Assembly (NCBI GenBank): GCA_017163975.1
Contig: JAFFSR010000237.1
Span: 2,108,001 to 2,172,000, forward strand
DNA: 64,000 bases
Direction: 5' to 3'
Source of the DNA: Anastatus disparis
Lineage: Eukaryota > Arthropoda > Insecta > Hymenoptera > Eupelmidae
In this document: in pieces, positions 50,201 to 61,700 of the stretch
Position numbering within the stretch: the stretch's first letter is position 1
How the letters are laid out: the number at the start of each line of letters is the position of its first letter
Made by a program: the position numbers and the translations under genes
Notes under the pieces: generated by a model
The model's database searches: none
What the model was told of the DNA's origin: nothing
The model's input: the letters and a program-made list of their open reading frames with translations, nothing else

Positions 50201-51545
50201 TTTGAAGATTGTATTTAATAAAATTTAACGCATATAAATCTTTTAAATTCTTAGATTTGATTAGCTGTTCGTTTTCTGAATACAGATTGATAACTAATTC
50301 TTGAAAATTTGATTGGAATATAATAGGATTAGTTAAAATCTAGGTATAAAGTATTTAAAAATTTGACTATAGTAATAGTTAGTTTTCTACAAAAAGCCAT
50401 TTCGATTTGTATCAGAAATAATAAATTTATTATATTTAACTTAATCAATAATAAGAAACAGTTGAAAAAAGAAAATCAAATGATTAATTTTAATTTGATC
50501 GTGTTTAAATTACCACAAAATGATAGATAATAATAAAAGCTTAAAGACAATCACCAGTTCTAATTTCTTTTTTATTATATACGAATAAACAGTAAAATAA
50601 TTGTATTTGACCTTGCCTTTAATTTAAATACTGAATGACCATTTACAATACTGTAAATTCATGTATGTTGCATGTGTCTTATACACGTGGTACAACGAAT
50701 ACACGAATTATATAAGGCCAAGGAATAAATCTACTTAATTTTCAATTAGATTATATAAAATGGTTTAGGTAATTTTTAGTTTTAAACAATTAATTATTTG
50801 TATATGAAAAAAATTTTATTGATGTATGAACGACTCATATTTGCCGATTGTTTGCTGAGAATCATCAATTTTTATTATAATTTTGGTCGGAAATTATGTA
50901 GTATATAATAAATTATACACTTATATTGTTCGATTCGATTAGCTTTATAATTTATTTTAACCACGTCGCAAAAATAATATACATGTACTAATTCGGGCAA
51001 GGCATAAATCCGTACAGATAACATTTAGTAATCAATATATTTATGAAATTTGTTCACGTTTGTTGTAATATGTTGTATATTTGTTATTATTATATTTTAG
51101 TTTTTTTTTTAATTTTATGAATTCATTTACTTATATCATTTATTATAACATAATCTCTTATTACATTACATTTGTGATTTCACAAAATCTGATATATTAC
51201 TAATAACGAAAGATATTGATTTGCAATCACTATTGTTAATTAAAACCTATGATTTAATTCATACTCATTATTCACTTGATTGCAGTACTAGGTGATTCTA
51301 AATTTATATCCATTATGAACCGTAGTTAGTCGATTTTGGAGCGATTGATATATAAATGATTTTCTTTAGTTCGTTTTTTTAAACTAATTATTTCAAACTT
51401 AAAAATTGGAAATTTTTATAATAATTTATTGAGTCACCTCGCGTAATCAATATGCTCTTTTGAATTTATATACAAGTGATTTCATATGATTATATTTCAC
51501 ACAATCTAATTTCCTTAATTAATTTGTTATAGGTGTTTACACGAC
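47200..51545 (+). promoter_or_regulatory. B2 upstream region
   Basis: Diverged counterpart of 37140-39386, expanded by other DNA. 47280-47560, 48480-48600 and 49090-49400 follow the B1 upstream order. 51120-51545 matches the region before both B pseudogenes (TTTCACAAAATCTGATATAT, AACGAAAGATATTGATTT). A leader intron probably ends in TTATAG at 51532. 48100-48330 contains an inverted pair (TTTTTATCACAATTTAAAAA and its complement). No other gene. Confidence 0.45.
49874..50074 (+). mobile_element. SINE family 2
   Basis: Head CATGGTTCAGTCGGTAGAGC with B-box CAGTTCGAATCCCGC, body GATTGATACAAGCACTACC, end GTGACGTTAAAGAAGAATAA and a short A-run. Confidence 0.85.
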
Positions 51546-54418
51546 ATGCCGAACAACACTAACATGGATATTCCAATCGACGAATCCAACACACGTTACA
51601 GCAAATATTTTACAAATGATAAATTATTGGCCCGTCTTATAGAATTTTATACTTCCGATTCAATAATCTTTCATGAAAATAAGAATATTGACAGCGACGT
51701 ACTCTTAAAAAATACCGACGCCATAGATAAATTTAAAATCGATTCTTATTTTCAATATAGAAATTTGTTATATGCAATTATAAAAAAAGGATACTTCAAA
51801 AAAATTGGTTTCATCGATTCTAATACTCCATCGTATGCTATCTGTAACACAAACTTTCGGCAGGCTATGAAACAATTTCAATGGAATTCTTTAACTGGCG
51901 TTCAAAGTAATCACCAAGCAAAAACGACTGTTAAAAATCTAAGTCAAAAGGGACACGTGTATAATTATTACTTTTCCAAGGATTTGCACCAATTAATAGG
52001 TATTGTTTATCGTTTATGACACATAGTATTAATTGTAAGTGATCGTCACGTTTACAAAAAATGTAATTTTATCGGTCTCATTAACAGGTTTAACACCTTT
52101 CACTAAAGAATTTGAAACAAAATTAGGTGAAATATGGCCTATTGGGTTCGCGATTGCATTCCGAACCGGACTCCTAACCATAAAATCGTTATGCAATTAT
52201 TTGGAACGAGATCAACCTGACCCGTCATTGGTGCAGGCAATTGAAAATTTCATCAACGATATACTAGATTTGAAAGTAGATTTGGTCCCAAAACTATCGG
52301 CCATTATCAATTTAGAGCTGTCTAAACGGAATTATGTCCTGCCGTTGGAGACAGTTGGTCCATATCGACGCTCATACTTTTGCCTGGCTATCGTCAATTA
52401 TTTATTATGTAATAAGGATATTAAGTTGCCGACTTTTTACGATACTTTGGGTAAGTTTTAATCATTAATAAAATCATTTTATAACTTAATTGCTCTCTTT
52501 CAATATTATGTCATAATGAATCTGTATTAATAATCAACTCACATATGAATTATAATTTTGTATATTTTCAGAAAATGAAAAACGGTCCAAATATGACATA
52601 CATGCTGGGATGACAGATGAGCAAATAAACGAAGCGAAAATACGTTTTCTGCAACAATCCTACATCAGAACTACAAAAAAGTTAGCTCACAAGTTCACCA
52701 ATTCTGACAACCGCATTTCTAAACATGAAAAATCGATAATTCGTAACAAGTTCAGATTTAATAGTACAAATTCTACATTGTCCAATAAGATGCCAGCCAA
52801 ACCAGGTAATGAAATTTTGTAATTGTTTCTAACATATTTCAATTGAATTTTAACTAATATTTTAATTAAAAAATTTGCGGAATGATCATTAAAACTTCTT
52901 TTTATAGATATTTTTATTTTGCCTTTGCAATTTTTTTATAATTTCCATCGAATCGCGTTGAATCATTCTTCCACAATATTACTTTATTTGTATACCAACA
53001 CCATTATTCCATTTTTTATTGATATTTACACATTTGTGTAAATTCGTTTTAGGCCTTTAGCTTAAAGCTGATATCGTAAACGTATGGCTTAATACCACGT
53101 TTAAACTTGAAATCAGTGAACGCATAAACGCAAATGATTATTAATATTAGTGAGTATAAGTAGCCAACGCAACAATATAGATCGACTGATTTTTTTATGA
53201 TGGTTAAATTTAATAAAGCTAGTTGATTTTAGGAAGTATTTCAATGTGTTATTTTCTAAAGTCGATTATGATCGCGTGGGTTTATCCTTCAAGTAACAAT
53301 AACTTTCACAACTCGATGTTAAATAATGAAGCTCATAAAGTAGATTAATTTAACAGATTTATTTTTATCTTACTGTCATATCAATTATAATATTCATTTA
53401 ATCAAATTTACACAATTTATATATCAAATAAATTAAGGCAGTATTTTTAATCTTCATTAACTATATATAATTTATTAAGCGGTTTCTCTCAATTTTATTC
53501 TCTACATAAAATCTTTGCCATTATAGTATCATGAATTAGGTCAATCAGGTTATTCATTACGGATATTTATAATTAAGCTTTGTCAAGTATGTAGATAAAC
53601 TCTGAACATAACTTTTTTTAGCTGCAGAGGATACACCAGATCCAAAACTACAAGAAAAAATGATAAATAATAATAGTCAGGAATCGACAATAAATAAATT
53701 GACACCACAAATTCCTGAAAATATTGTGTCATCAAGAAGTTTAGTCGAAGCTCGTGAGTCTAATGAAATTACCTCCAGTCAGAATATTGATTCTGCAACA
53801 GAAAATTTTGGAGACCAAAGGTTTAAAATCATTACAATTGATGATTCTGATGATGAATTACCTAAGCAAAATAATAAAAGTAAACTAAATTTCTTTATTA
53901 TATTATTGTTTCATAACTATCTCTGATTTATAAATTTTTAATTTTTAAGGTGATGCTATTACCAACGAAATTTTTCATACATTAATGAACAATGAAACTT
54001 TGTTACGATGGGATGAAACAAAGGATAAATATTTAATAAAATTCATATTGAACAATCTTGATGACCTAAAGAAAGATTGTGTAAGTAAATAAAATTTTAT
54101 TATTTTTTAATGAATTTATCATTTATCAAATATATTGTTTAAACCATAATTTCATGATTTGATGTAAGTTGATTTATGATAAATAAATTTTTGTAGACTT
54201 ACAAAAAGTTACTAGTCCTTGAGCCTCAGATCTTCAAAGGGTTCAAACCAGAAAATTTGAGAAAAAGAAAAGAGCATTTGGCTAAAAGTTATGAATATTT
54301 AATGAAACTTTGTGGATCTGAAAAAATACAAACTAAGGAAGACAAAGTTGTGTTCGAAGAAAGAATAGATTCATTAAGGAAATTAATGAATATTTCTGTC
54401 AAGATGGAAGTAGATTAA
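51546..54418 (+). CDS. B-type modular gene B2
   Basis: Six exons: 51546-51999, 52088-52450, 52572-52805, 53622-53879, 53950-54080 and 54197-54418, about 553 residues. Exons 1-3 match B1 closely (NSYFQYRNLL becomes DSYFQYRNLL; FAIAFRTGLLTIKSLCNYL is kept). Exon 2 lacks six codons where B1 has FFHEAKC. A single acidic-linker exon (53622-53879) starts like exon 4 of B1 but ends like its hybrid exon 5 (KIITIDDSDDELPKQNNK). The missing middle makes the whole gene shorter. The C-terminal domain is intact (LRWDETKDKYLIKFI; PENLRKRKEHL; ends KMEVD). All junctions are in phase. The start is the first ATG after the leader acceptor, and NxDIP follows in both copies. Confidence 0.83.
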
Positions 54419-54707
54419 TTATTAACATCTTGTATCAAATACTTTATAGAAGAAATTTTTATAAATATTTTTATTTTATTTTTAATAATATGACACTTAT
54501 TTAAATACAAGATTCACTTTAAGTTAAGTTATGCACTTAGATGCACAACATTTAAGATGATTAAAAGAAATTAAAGTTATATTTTATTAACTAAGATTGT
54601 TAGTTATCCAATAAAACATTTAGCTTAAGTATGTTTAGTTAAACATTTAAGTAAGTTCACTTAGTTTGTAAGTCTTATAATAAAATATTTAGATATGTAA
54701 ATATTAT

Positions 54708-54708
<1 letters not shown>

Positions 54709-54738
<30 letters not shown>
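54709..54738. repeat. 30-base T run in the B2 3' region
   Basis: Homopolymer after the B2 3' UTR. It is not attached to a recognisable SINE body; the SINE at 54797 has its own shorter T-run. Confidence 0.8.
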
Positions 54739-54796
54739 CAATTAAAAAATTCTACTATAAGTCGAGAAAATTATTCGTAAAATATTTGTAGCATAC

Positions 54797-54975
54797 TTTT
54801 TTTATAACTTGGCTATAATTATGCAACAATCAGCGTCGGAGCGCGTAAGTGTGTTTGTGTACAAAGTACATGCAACGTACAATGGTGCTTCTATCAATCG
54901 GCTGCCGAGAGCGGGATTCGAACTTGGAACCCCGAGTTATGAATCCAACCCTCTACCGAATGAGCCGTAGAACGA
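54797..54975 (-). mobile_element. SINE family 2 (reverse)
   Basis: On the - strand: head CTCATTCGGTAGAGGGTTGG, B-box area GTTCGAATCCCGCTCTCGGC, body GATTGATAGAAGCACCATTG, and an A-run (54797-54803 on the + strand as T). Confidence 0.8.
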
Positions 54976-55189
54976 CTATATAGAAAACTTTTATTCATAA
55001 TGCAAAATTGCAAAGAATAAAATTAACTATAAAAGATTCAAATTAAGAAAAAATTTATGAACATCTGATAACCGAGATGCAAAACTTAATATTACTTACA
55101 TTTTGTTATTAATAAATTTTGTTAAATAATTGTATTTATACACTTATTTAAATTAACATCATGATAATAAAAATATTACATGCAAGTAT

Positions 55190-55560
55190 ATTATCTCTTG
55201 CAGGAAAGATAATATTCAGTTAAATCATATCTTTAAAAAAAATTACATTTGAAAAGTATAATTGACGTAGAAATGAAAATGTTTTATTATCTAAATGGAA
55301 GAAAAATATTTAAAATTTATTTAATAATATTTATTTTATACATTTTAAAAATTAAAAACGCAAAACCAATTTTTTACAAATATTTAATTAATTTTCTTTT
55401 ATTCACGCAAAAATAAAAAGCGAGACAATGTGAATTTCTGATGCATGGAGATTTTTAGCGTGAAACACGAAAGCTCCAGAAAAGCCGCTCGAAAAAAAGC
55501 AGGATTGTGCGTCTCTTCAGTGCACGCAAATTTCTGGGTCTTCAAACATTTTTATTATTC
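55190..55560 (+). pseudogene. Upstream region of an A gene without the gene
   Basis: Matches 24740-25160 before A2 in order (TAAATCATATCTTTAAAAAA; GGAAGAAAAATATTTAAAAT; ACACGAAAGCTCC.GAAAAG). No A-gene exon follows. The cluster seems to have been cut here, and within 600 bp the base composition changes. The 86-codon frame at 55445 lies partly in this copy and is not a gene. Confidence 0.65.
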
Positions 55561-56221
55561 TATCTCTAATTCAAACGTATCTAAAATGTATACTGTTTAT
55601 TATTTTTGTATTATACAAGCAATTTATTTTTTTGACTTTTTTAATATAACTTTTTATATTACAATTAATTTTAGTTATTGGTTGCAAATTTTCCTTTTAT
55701 TTTAAAAACCGTATTTGAATACTTTGAAAAAATTTTTCAAATTATGATTTCTGTAAATTAAGGTTTCAAAATTATATATTAAAAAAAAAGATTTCATTTA
55801 TTTTTCTCTTAAAAATACAATTTAAAAGTATTTTCATCAATCATACAAAAAAGTTATAATTTCTTTTTAGTGAATACGGCTAACGACATAAGAATAATAT
55901 AATATGATTGATAGAATATGCTAGTTTTATTCTAGGGACGTAACAATGTTTTCATAAGTACCAACATTTTTCATAGATGGCCATTGGTGTAATATCAAGT
56001 AAATCGTTATGTTACTCAAAAGCCAACGTTAATGGAGATTGATTTTGTTACAACTTAGTTTATTTAATTTTGGAAACGAGCAGAGATTCATATAAGAAAT
56101 TAGGTTATTCGTAGATTTATGAATTGTAAAAAACAAAATCGTGATACTTTAATTTTACAATCCCAATAAGTTACGATAACAAGTATCCATTAATAATTTT
56201 TGCATATGTTAGCACGTAAAG
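55561..56221. other. Boundary zone between cluster and less AT-rich region
   Basis: AT-rich up to about 55870, then gradually richer in G and C. No repeat, gene or clear junction motif seen. Confidence 0.4.
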
Positions 56222-56731
56222 ATGGTTTGTGAAGTAATGTTTAACGACTTAAATTTGTGTTTGGATTATCGTGATTCATTGAAGAATTTGCAAGAGACCA
56301 ACGATTTTGTCATATTGGCTAATAAAAAAATAGAGAAACATGAATTTGTATATTCTGTTTGTCGAATTGATAATATTGTCAACGTAACTGTAGCTCACAA
56401 TGCGGGAATTTCTTACGAGGTAAATAACAAAATTTGTAGTATATCAATAGCTAATCAATTTGTGTCATAGGTTGTGGATGGTTATTCTCATTTATTTTAC
56501 GAAGTGGCGATTCCATTCAAAATTGTGAAACCCGACCAGTGTCATAACTTTTTCAAAGCATTCGTGACCTTCGTCAAATCGACCGTACAAGCTTTAATGT
56601 TTAAGAAAAATATTTCAATTAAGATTGTCGTACTTGTAGACTACGTATTTGTAGTATACAGATTATGGTTCAGATATGAATTAAAACTCCAAACGCTGAT
56701 GTATAAAATTATTTCGATATCGCAAGTTTAA
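56222..56731 (+). CDS. Two-exon coding-looking frame, unknown
   Basis: Exon 56222-56419 (66 codons, MVCEVMFNDLNLCLDYRDSL onward) ends at GAG|GTAAAT. A 51-bp intron ends TCATAG at 56470, and the frame continues at 56471 (VVDGYSHLFYEVAIPFKIVK) to TAA at 56731. The second exon may instead splice out earlier to exons further on. I recognise no family. The composition differs from the cluster genes. It could be a single-copy host gene fragment, an old insertion or a chance frame. The short intron with good sites is the main support. Confidence 0.4.
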
Positions 56732-56808
56732 TAAATCTGCAATTTTTTTTTTTATAAACTAACGTTGCTTTTTGCATTTTGATGTGTTTGGTTGAGTTAT
56801 TATTATAG

Positions 56809-56947
56809 GAGTGCAATGAAGATTATTCATCGTTTACAGTCCGGTCATGTACAAGTAATGGTTGCGCTACGAACAATTCGATCATTAATGTCGTTACCGA
56901 TTTGCGCTTTAGAATACCGACTGTTAAATAATTTTGAACCGGAATGA
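56809..56947 (+). other. Possible exon
   Basis: After TTATTATAG (ends 56808) two frames are open. One reads ECNEDYSSFTVRSC and runs to TAA at 56931; the other reads SAMKIIHRLQSGHVQ and runs to TGA at 56947. Either could continue the gene at 56222. No clear donor follows. Confidence 0.25.
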
Positions 56948-57776
56948 AACTGATGTTCCAACATATTAGTTTAATGTTTATCATCTCATATCGTTTGTAC
57001 TGTAAAAGGGGTCGCAGAATTTCACGAATTATTGTGGGAAGACTTCAGTGAAGCGTTGTAAATATTAATTAAAATCGACTTAATCGAAATATATTTGCGT
57101 CTATTTACGATCATTAGTATTATAGTTGAAAAATGATAAATTATGAACGACTGTATATGAGTCGTGGTTTGTACAAGGTTATCTAGGATATCGTATCACG
57201 GACACTTTGTATTAAAAGTCCAATTGATCGTTTTGCCACCAATGTTTTGTATTATTATAAATTTTCGGGAAATGTTTCCGTTATTCTAGGAAACATACAT
57301 AGCCGTTAATAATGGTATGCGGGTACGTTAACATTGTATTCGACCTTCATTATAATCATACAGTTTCGTTAACCTATTATTCAAAGGCCGTAATTGAAAC
57401 GATATGTTTCTTCGTTAATGGAAATTCGTCGTTTTCTTTAAAACGGAATTCGAAAAAAGCTCGATGGATTGTGCAAATAGTATATTTATTGCAAAGCAAT
57501 TTCTCACAATCCCTGACTAGTTAGAAATTGTTTAATGTTGTTATAAAATATTTAGTTCTAATAATCATATACATTCAAAACCCTATAGTCGTACGGTGTA
57601 TAAAGAGTTAAACTACAAGTAAGAATTTCCTCGTTAAATTTTACGATTATATTTCAAAAAACAATAAACATCATTTATTTAACAATATTTAATTTAGTCT
57701 ATTAATTTACGGTAAAATTACCTAAAATAAACCCCATCTAAACCCATTTTATTTAATGTTACATTCTCATGTACAG

Positions 57777-57877
57777 ATGCACGGCCAAATATAACGGTAC
57801 AACCCGTAAATAAAAAGCGTTTGCGAATTGAATCGCCAAACGAGGCAACTGTACAAACAACGACGCTTAGTAATTGA
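57777..57877 (+). other. Possible last exon with basic cluster
   Basis: After CATGTACAG (ends 57776) the frame reads ARPNITVQPVNKKRLRIESP and goes to TGA at 57877. NKKRLR would suit a nuclear localisation signal. It cannot be linked with certainty to the frames upstream. Confidence 0.3.
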
Positions 57878-58390
57878 TATGCCCAGTCAACTTTCGTGAT
57901 TGTCTAATTTCGTTAGGTTGTATCATTGAAAACATCAATATTAGGAAAAACTACTCCTTTTAAAGTCAATTAGTGATTCCATCTAATTGCTTTGTTATGT
58001 GGGGCGTATCAAGAAGGAATTATAGCTACGGAACCATGCCACTAGGTTTTACGTGAACGTTGGGTTTACTTGATGCATCAAACTAGTTGTACGATATAAT
58101 GTAGTTTGTGTAAACATACAGTTTACTAATTAGGTATTCATGGATAGTTGATATTTATAAAATCAAAATATGTATTGGATCGATTTCATAATAGTGACGA
58201 TATAACTCGTTGGTCCTAATGCATATACCGTTCAAATGCATGTAGTTAACCGTGTCGATTCAGGGTATCAATTTTACCAAGACAAGTTTGTTGTTTCATG
58301 TTAACTATTGTATGTAATCCAGTATTTAAAAAATTTCTTTTCATTTAACATCATGTCAGATTGTACACAATTCATACGGATAATTTCCAG

Positions 58391-58605
58391 CTACAAAAAT
58401 ACCGAGACTTACAGATCTTCCCTACGGTACTGATAGTAGACGGTTGAGGGGAAATCGACTAACATTAATGCAATCAAAACGAAAATTCTTTGTAAACACA
58501 AAAAAGTATATTACAGCTACTAAATTCGGCCGCAATCCGACTTATATGTTACCTGAATTATTCCTAGGGCAAGAATATTATATGGGTGGGGATTTATCAT
58601 TGTGA
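58391..58605 (+). other. Open exon-like frame without a start codon
   Basis: After TTTCCAG (ends 58390) 70 codons are open, from TKIPRLTDLPYGTDSRRLRG through KRKFFVNTKKYITATKF to GQEYYMGGDLSL and TGA at 58605. The residue mix looks like protein rather than noise. No homologous frame exists in the 2.88-kb repeat units that follow. Family not recognised. Confidence 0.35.
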
Positions 58606-58799
58606 CTTTAAAGCTATGAAAATAATTTCGATAGAGATAACAAGAAATTCTTGCGATTGGAGAGTTTATGTAAACAGATGACACCTACACTGGTTTAAAT
58701 ATTACATTTTATTGGTGACCATCACTAGTTATACATTACAAAAAGTGTGTGAACATCGTCAGGTTAATTGCGCGTGATCAGAAGTCGAATCTATTTTTA

Positions 58800-61700
58800 A
58801 TAAAACAAAAATAACGAATTCTTAAAATTGACTCCACCACAATTTACTTTTTCCGAGGCCAGTTAATTGTGAAAGAATTTAGTCTCAAAACCGTCGGGAA
58901 AAACGTGATTTTAATCCGATCTAATAGTAACAATATTACCAATCGATTTGAAGTTATATAATCGCCTATCAAATTAGTAATACTACATGAGTTTTTCATT
59001 CAGCAAAGAAAATTATTATCTGATCTATTATTAGCGGAACGAAGAGTATATAAGCGTTTGTGTTGTGTTCGAATTATCACCCAGTTATGCATCGTACGCA
59101 GCGTTGAAACCCTTCCCAAATTGAAACAAGAGTCCTGTAAAAATTATGATTTCCATTGAAAAAAGTTATCGAGCAAATTCCACCTGGTTTCCTTTATGTC
59201 GGGCGTAAGTAGACTAATGGATAGGTACTGAAATATAATACCGTAATTTCGTTCGGACGTCAGGTTTACAAGATGTATGTTTTGGACATCATGATAACAA
59301 TATGGAATATGCAACAAATTATTCCGAATATGGTAATCGTTGGGTGAACAACATATATATATTTAATTCATAATGGTTCATTTACGTAACTCTATCTTTG
59401 TAATTGTATTTCTATCCTAGCATTGCATCCGTCTATTGACAGTGAACAACAGATTCTAATTAGTGGTCATTTGTAACCAGGGCAAGCTCGTATTACCAAG
59501 TTCACTCTGAGTGTAAATAGTTTTGTTTAAGTACTTTCCCTTGCTGTAACATGTCGGGCTATCGACATATTTAATCAACGTTGTACCAGTTCTATCTAAC
59601 CGGAGTGTTTTATAGGACATCCCTAAGAATGAGACAGATAAAGATGGGGAAAAATTATCGTGGCATTCAAGCAATCAGAATTAAATCACGATAGCATTAA
59701 CGTGATAAATTACGTGCAAATTCTGAGTCCGTGTAACTGATTGTTACTACCACCCACCTAACTGCCACTTTGTACTAGGAACCGTTACTGGACATGTATT
59801 GTTCACAAGCGTTAGTACAAAGTCATATGAACTGGACGCGATCCCAAAGTTGTACAAATTTTGATACCAATAAAAGATCCAATTTTTAGATTTCACCCCA
59901 CTACAATGTTACATTCGACGCGATTAGCGACGGGGCATAAGGTCCAAATCCGAATATGTTCAATTAATACGGTTCTAATCTGTCATAGTTAAGGTAAGTA
60001 TATAATTGAGTTAATTGTCGTGTTATAAACGCTCTTATGAAGTCAGCGATTATACATGAGCTATCCCTTTAAACAAATTAGACATTTTAAATTATTTCAT
60101 TTAATTGTATAGTAAAGATTAATGGGGGTTTAGGTTGTGACCAAATCAACACCTTGGTGAGAATCATATTTGGCATTAATGCTCTTCACCAAATAATTGG
60201 GAGACTAGGGAAGCATTATAAAATAATTTGACGCAAAAGACAAGTAGATGAAATTGATAGAAATGACATTAGTATAACGAGATAATATATGAAATTTCAA
60301 ATTTAAATAATTTAAAAATTTCTAAGTTTTAAATATATAATTGTTTGAAATCTATATTGGTTTATATATATATATATATTGGTAACGTTGCAACCCTCTT
60401 GTTACTACGGTACCCTAATTACCAACATCATATAAATGACAAAGTCCACTGAAAAAAAAACTGTAGGCGTTCTTCCGACCATGGCGAGGAGTCGCCTTAT
60501 CGAACGGGAATATTTCAAAGTTCTAAGGGAATCGAACTATCTTTGCCGAATCTTTTGTTTGCTGCGTACCTGGAATTGGTGACGAGAAAACTTTAGCTGG
60601 CAGCGTTCCCCAAAACGTTGCGGGGATCCCATACGCGTACGAGGAATGCCATCATGCACTAAATGCCACGTTGTTATATTGATTACAGTTTTCCACTCGC
60701 GATTTGATCAACGTGTATAGTGATCTGTTTTGCCGAGGGATTCATTGTTTGCAAGTTCACCACCGAAATGAGATTGTCATGAAAATATTGCACAACTTAA
60801 TACTATATATCAGATCATATTCAAATTTGTATTGACATACAATTGGCTACGTTTCAACTTCGAAGCTACATACATTTTCCTAATAAAAAATATGGAGTAG
60901 AATAAGGAGACTACTAATTGACATTGGAATAAGTTAAATGATCGTGCTAGCAGTAACAAACAAATTGCGTGCGATTTTTCTAACTGTCTGAATAGAAATC
61001 TTTTCTACCCATCCAACTATCACATTGTTATACAAACCACTATCCGACCTAATGGGGTACTTGTGTTTGTGAACCAACGTGTTATTGGCCTGTGATCTCA
61101 AATTGTATGAAATTTCGGTTCCAAACGAAACAAAATTTTGCAATTCACTATAATCCAATTTCCATTCTCATGGTCTAATGACAGGATATTGTGGTTAGAC
61201 ATGCTAAATTGTTTCGACTAATACAGTTCAAATTAGCCATGGTTGACATAGTATTAACGTATAGAAATCGACATGTTACGATGCTTTTAATGTCAGCCAT
61301 GTTACTTGAGCTTCAGTCTTGAACGAATTAGGTATTAAAGATTGTCATATATGTTTAATTGTAAATTGAGGGGATCAAAGAATTTAGGATGCGTCGAACT
61401 GTCACCCAGGGTACATCATATCTAACGTCGGATTACTTCACTGATTAATAAAGAAGATGCGGAGACGTAACATCATAAATTTAAGTGGATGTCAATTAAG
61501 ATGTATATGCGGAACCGACATTGACATAGTTTTTAATTATGCAATACAAAATTTTAATAACTTGGTAATTGTTGGATGTGCATTTTATAAAGTTAAAGTA
61601 TACATTGTTCAAGAATACTTTAGTTACTCGTGTATTGATTTTTTTTATCGGTATACCAAAGTTTAACTGCACAAATTCAGTGATTTTGACAGAAGAATTG

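Noticed and set aside
59456..59674. 72-codon frame on the - strand
   Set aside because: Not conserved as a frame in the second repeat unit.
60934..61158. 74-codon frame on the - strand of repeat unit 1
   Set aside because: The matching stretch of unit 2 (about 63820-64000) has stops and frame changes.
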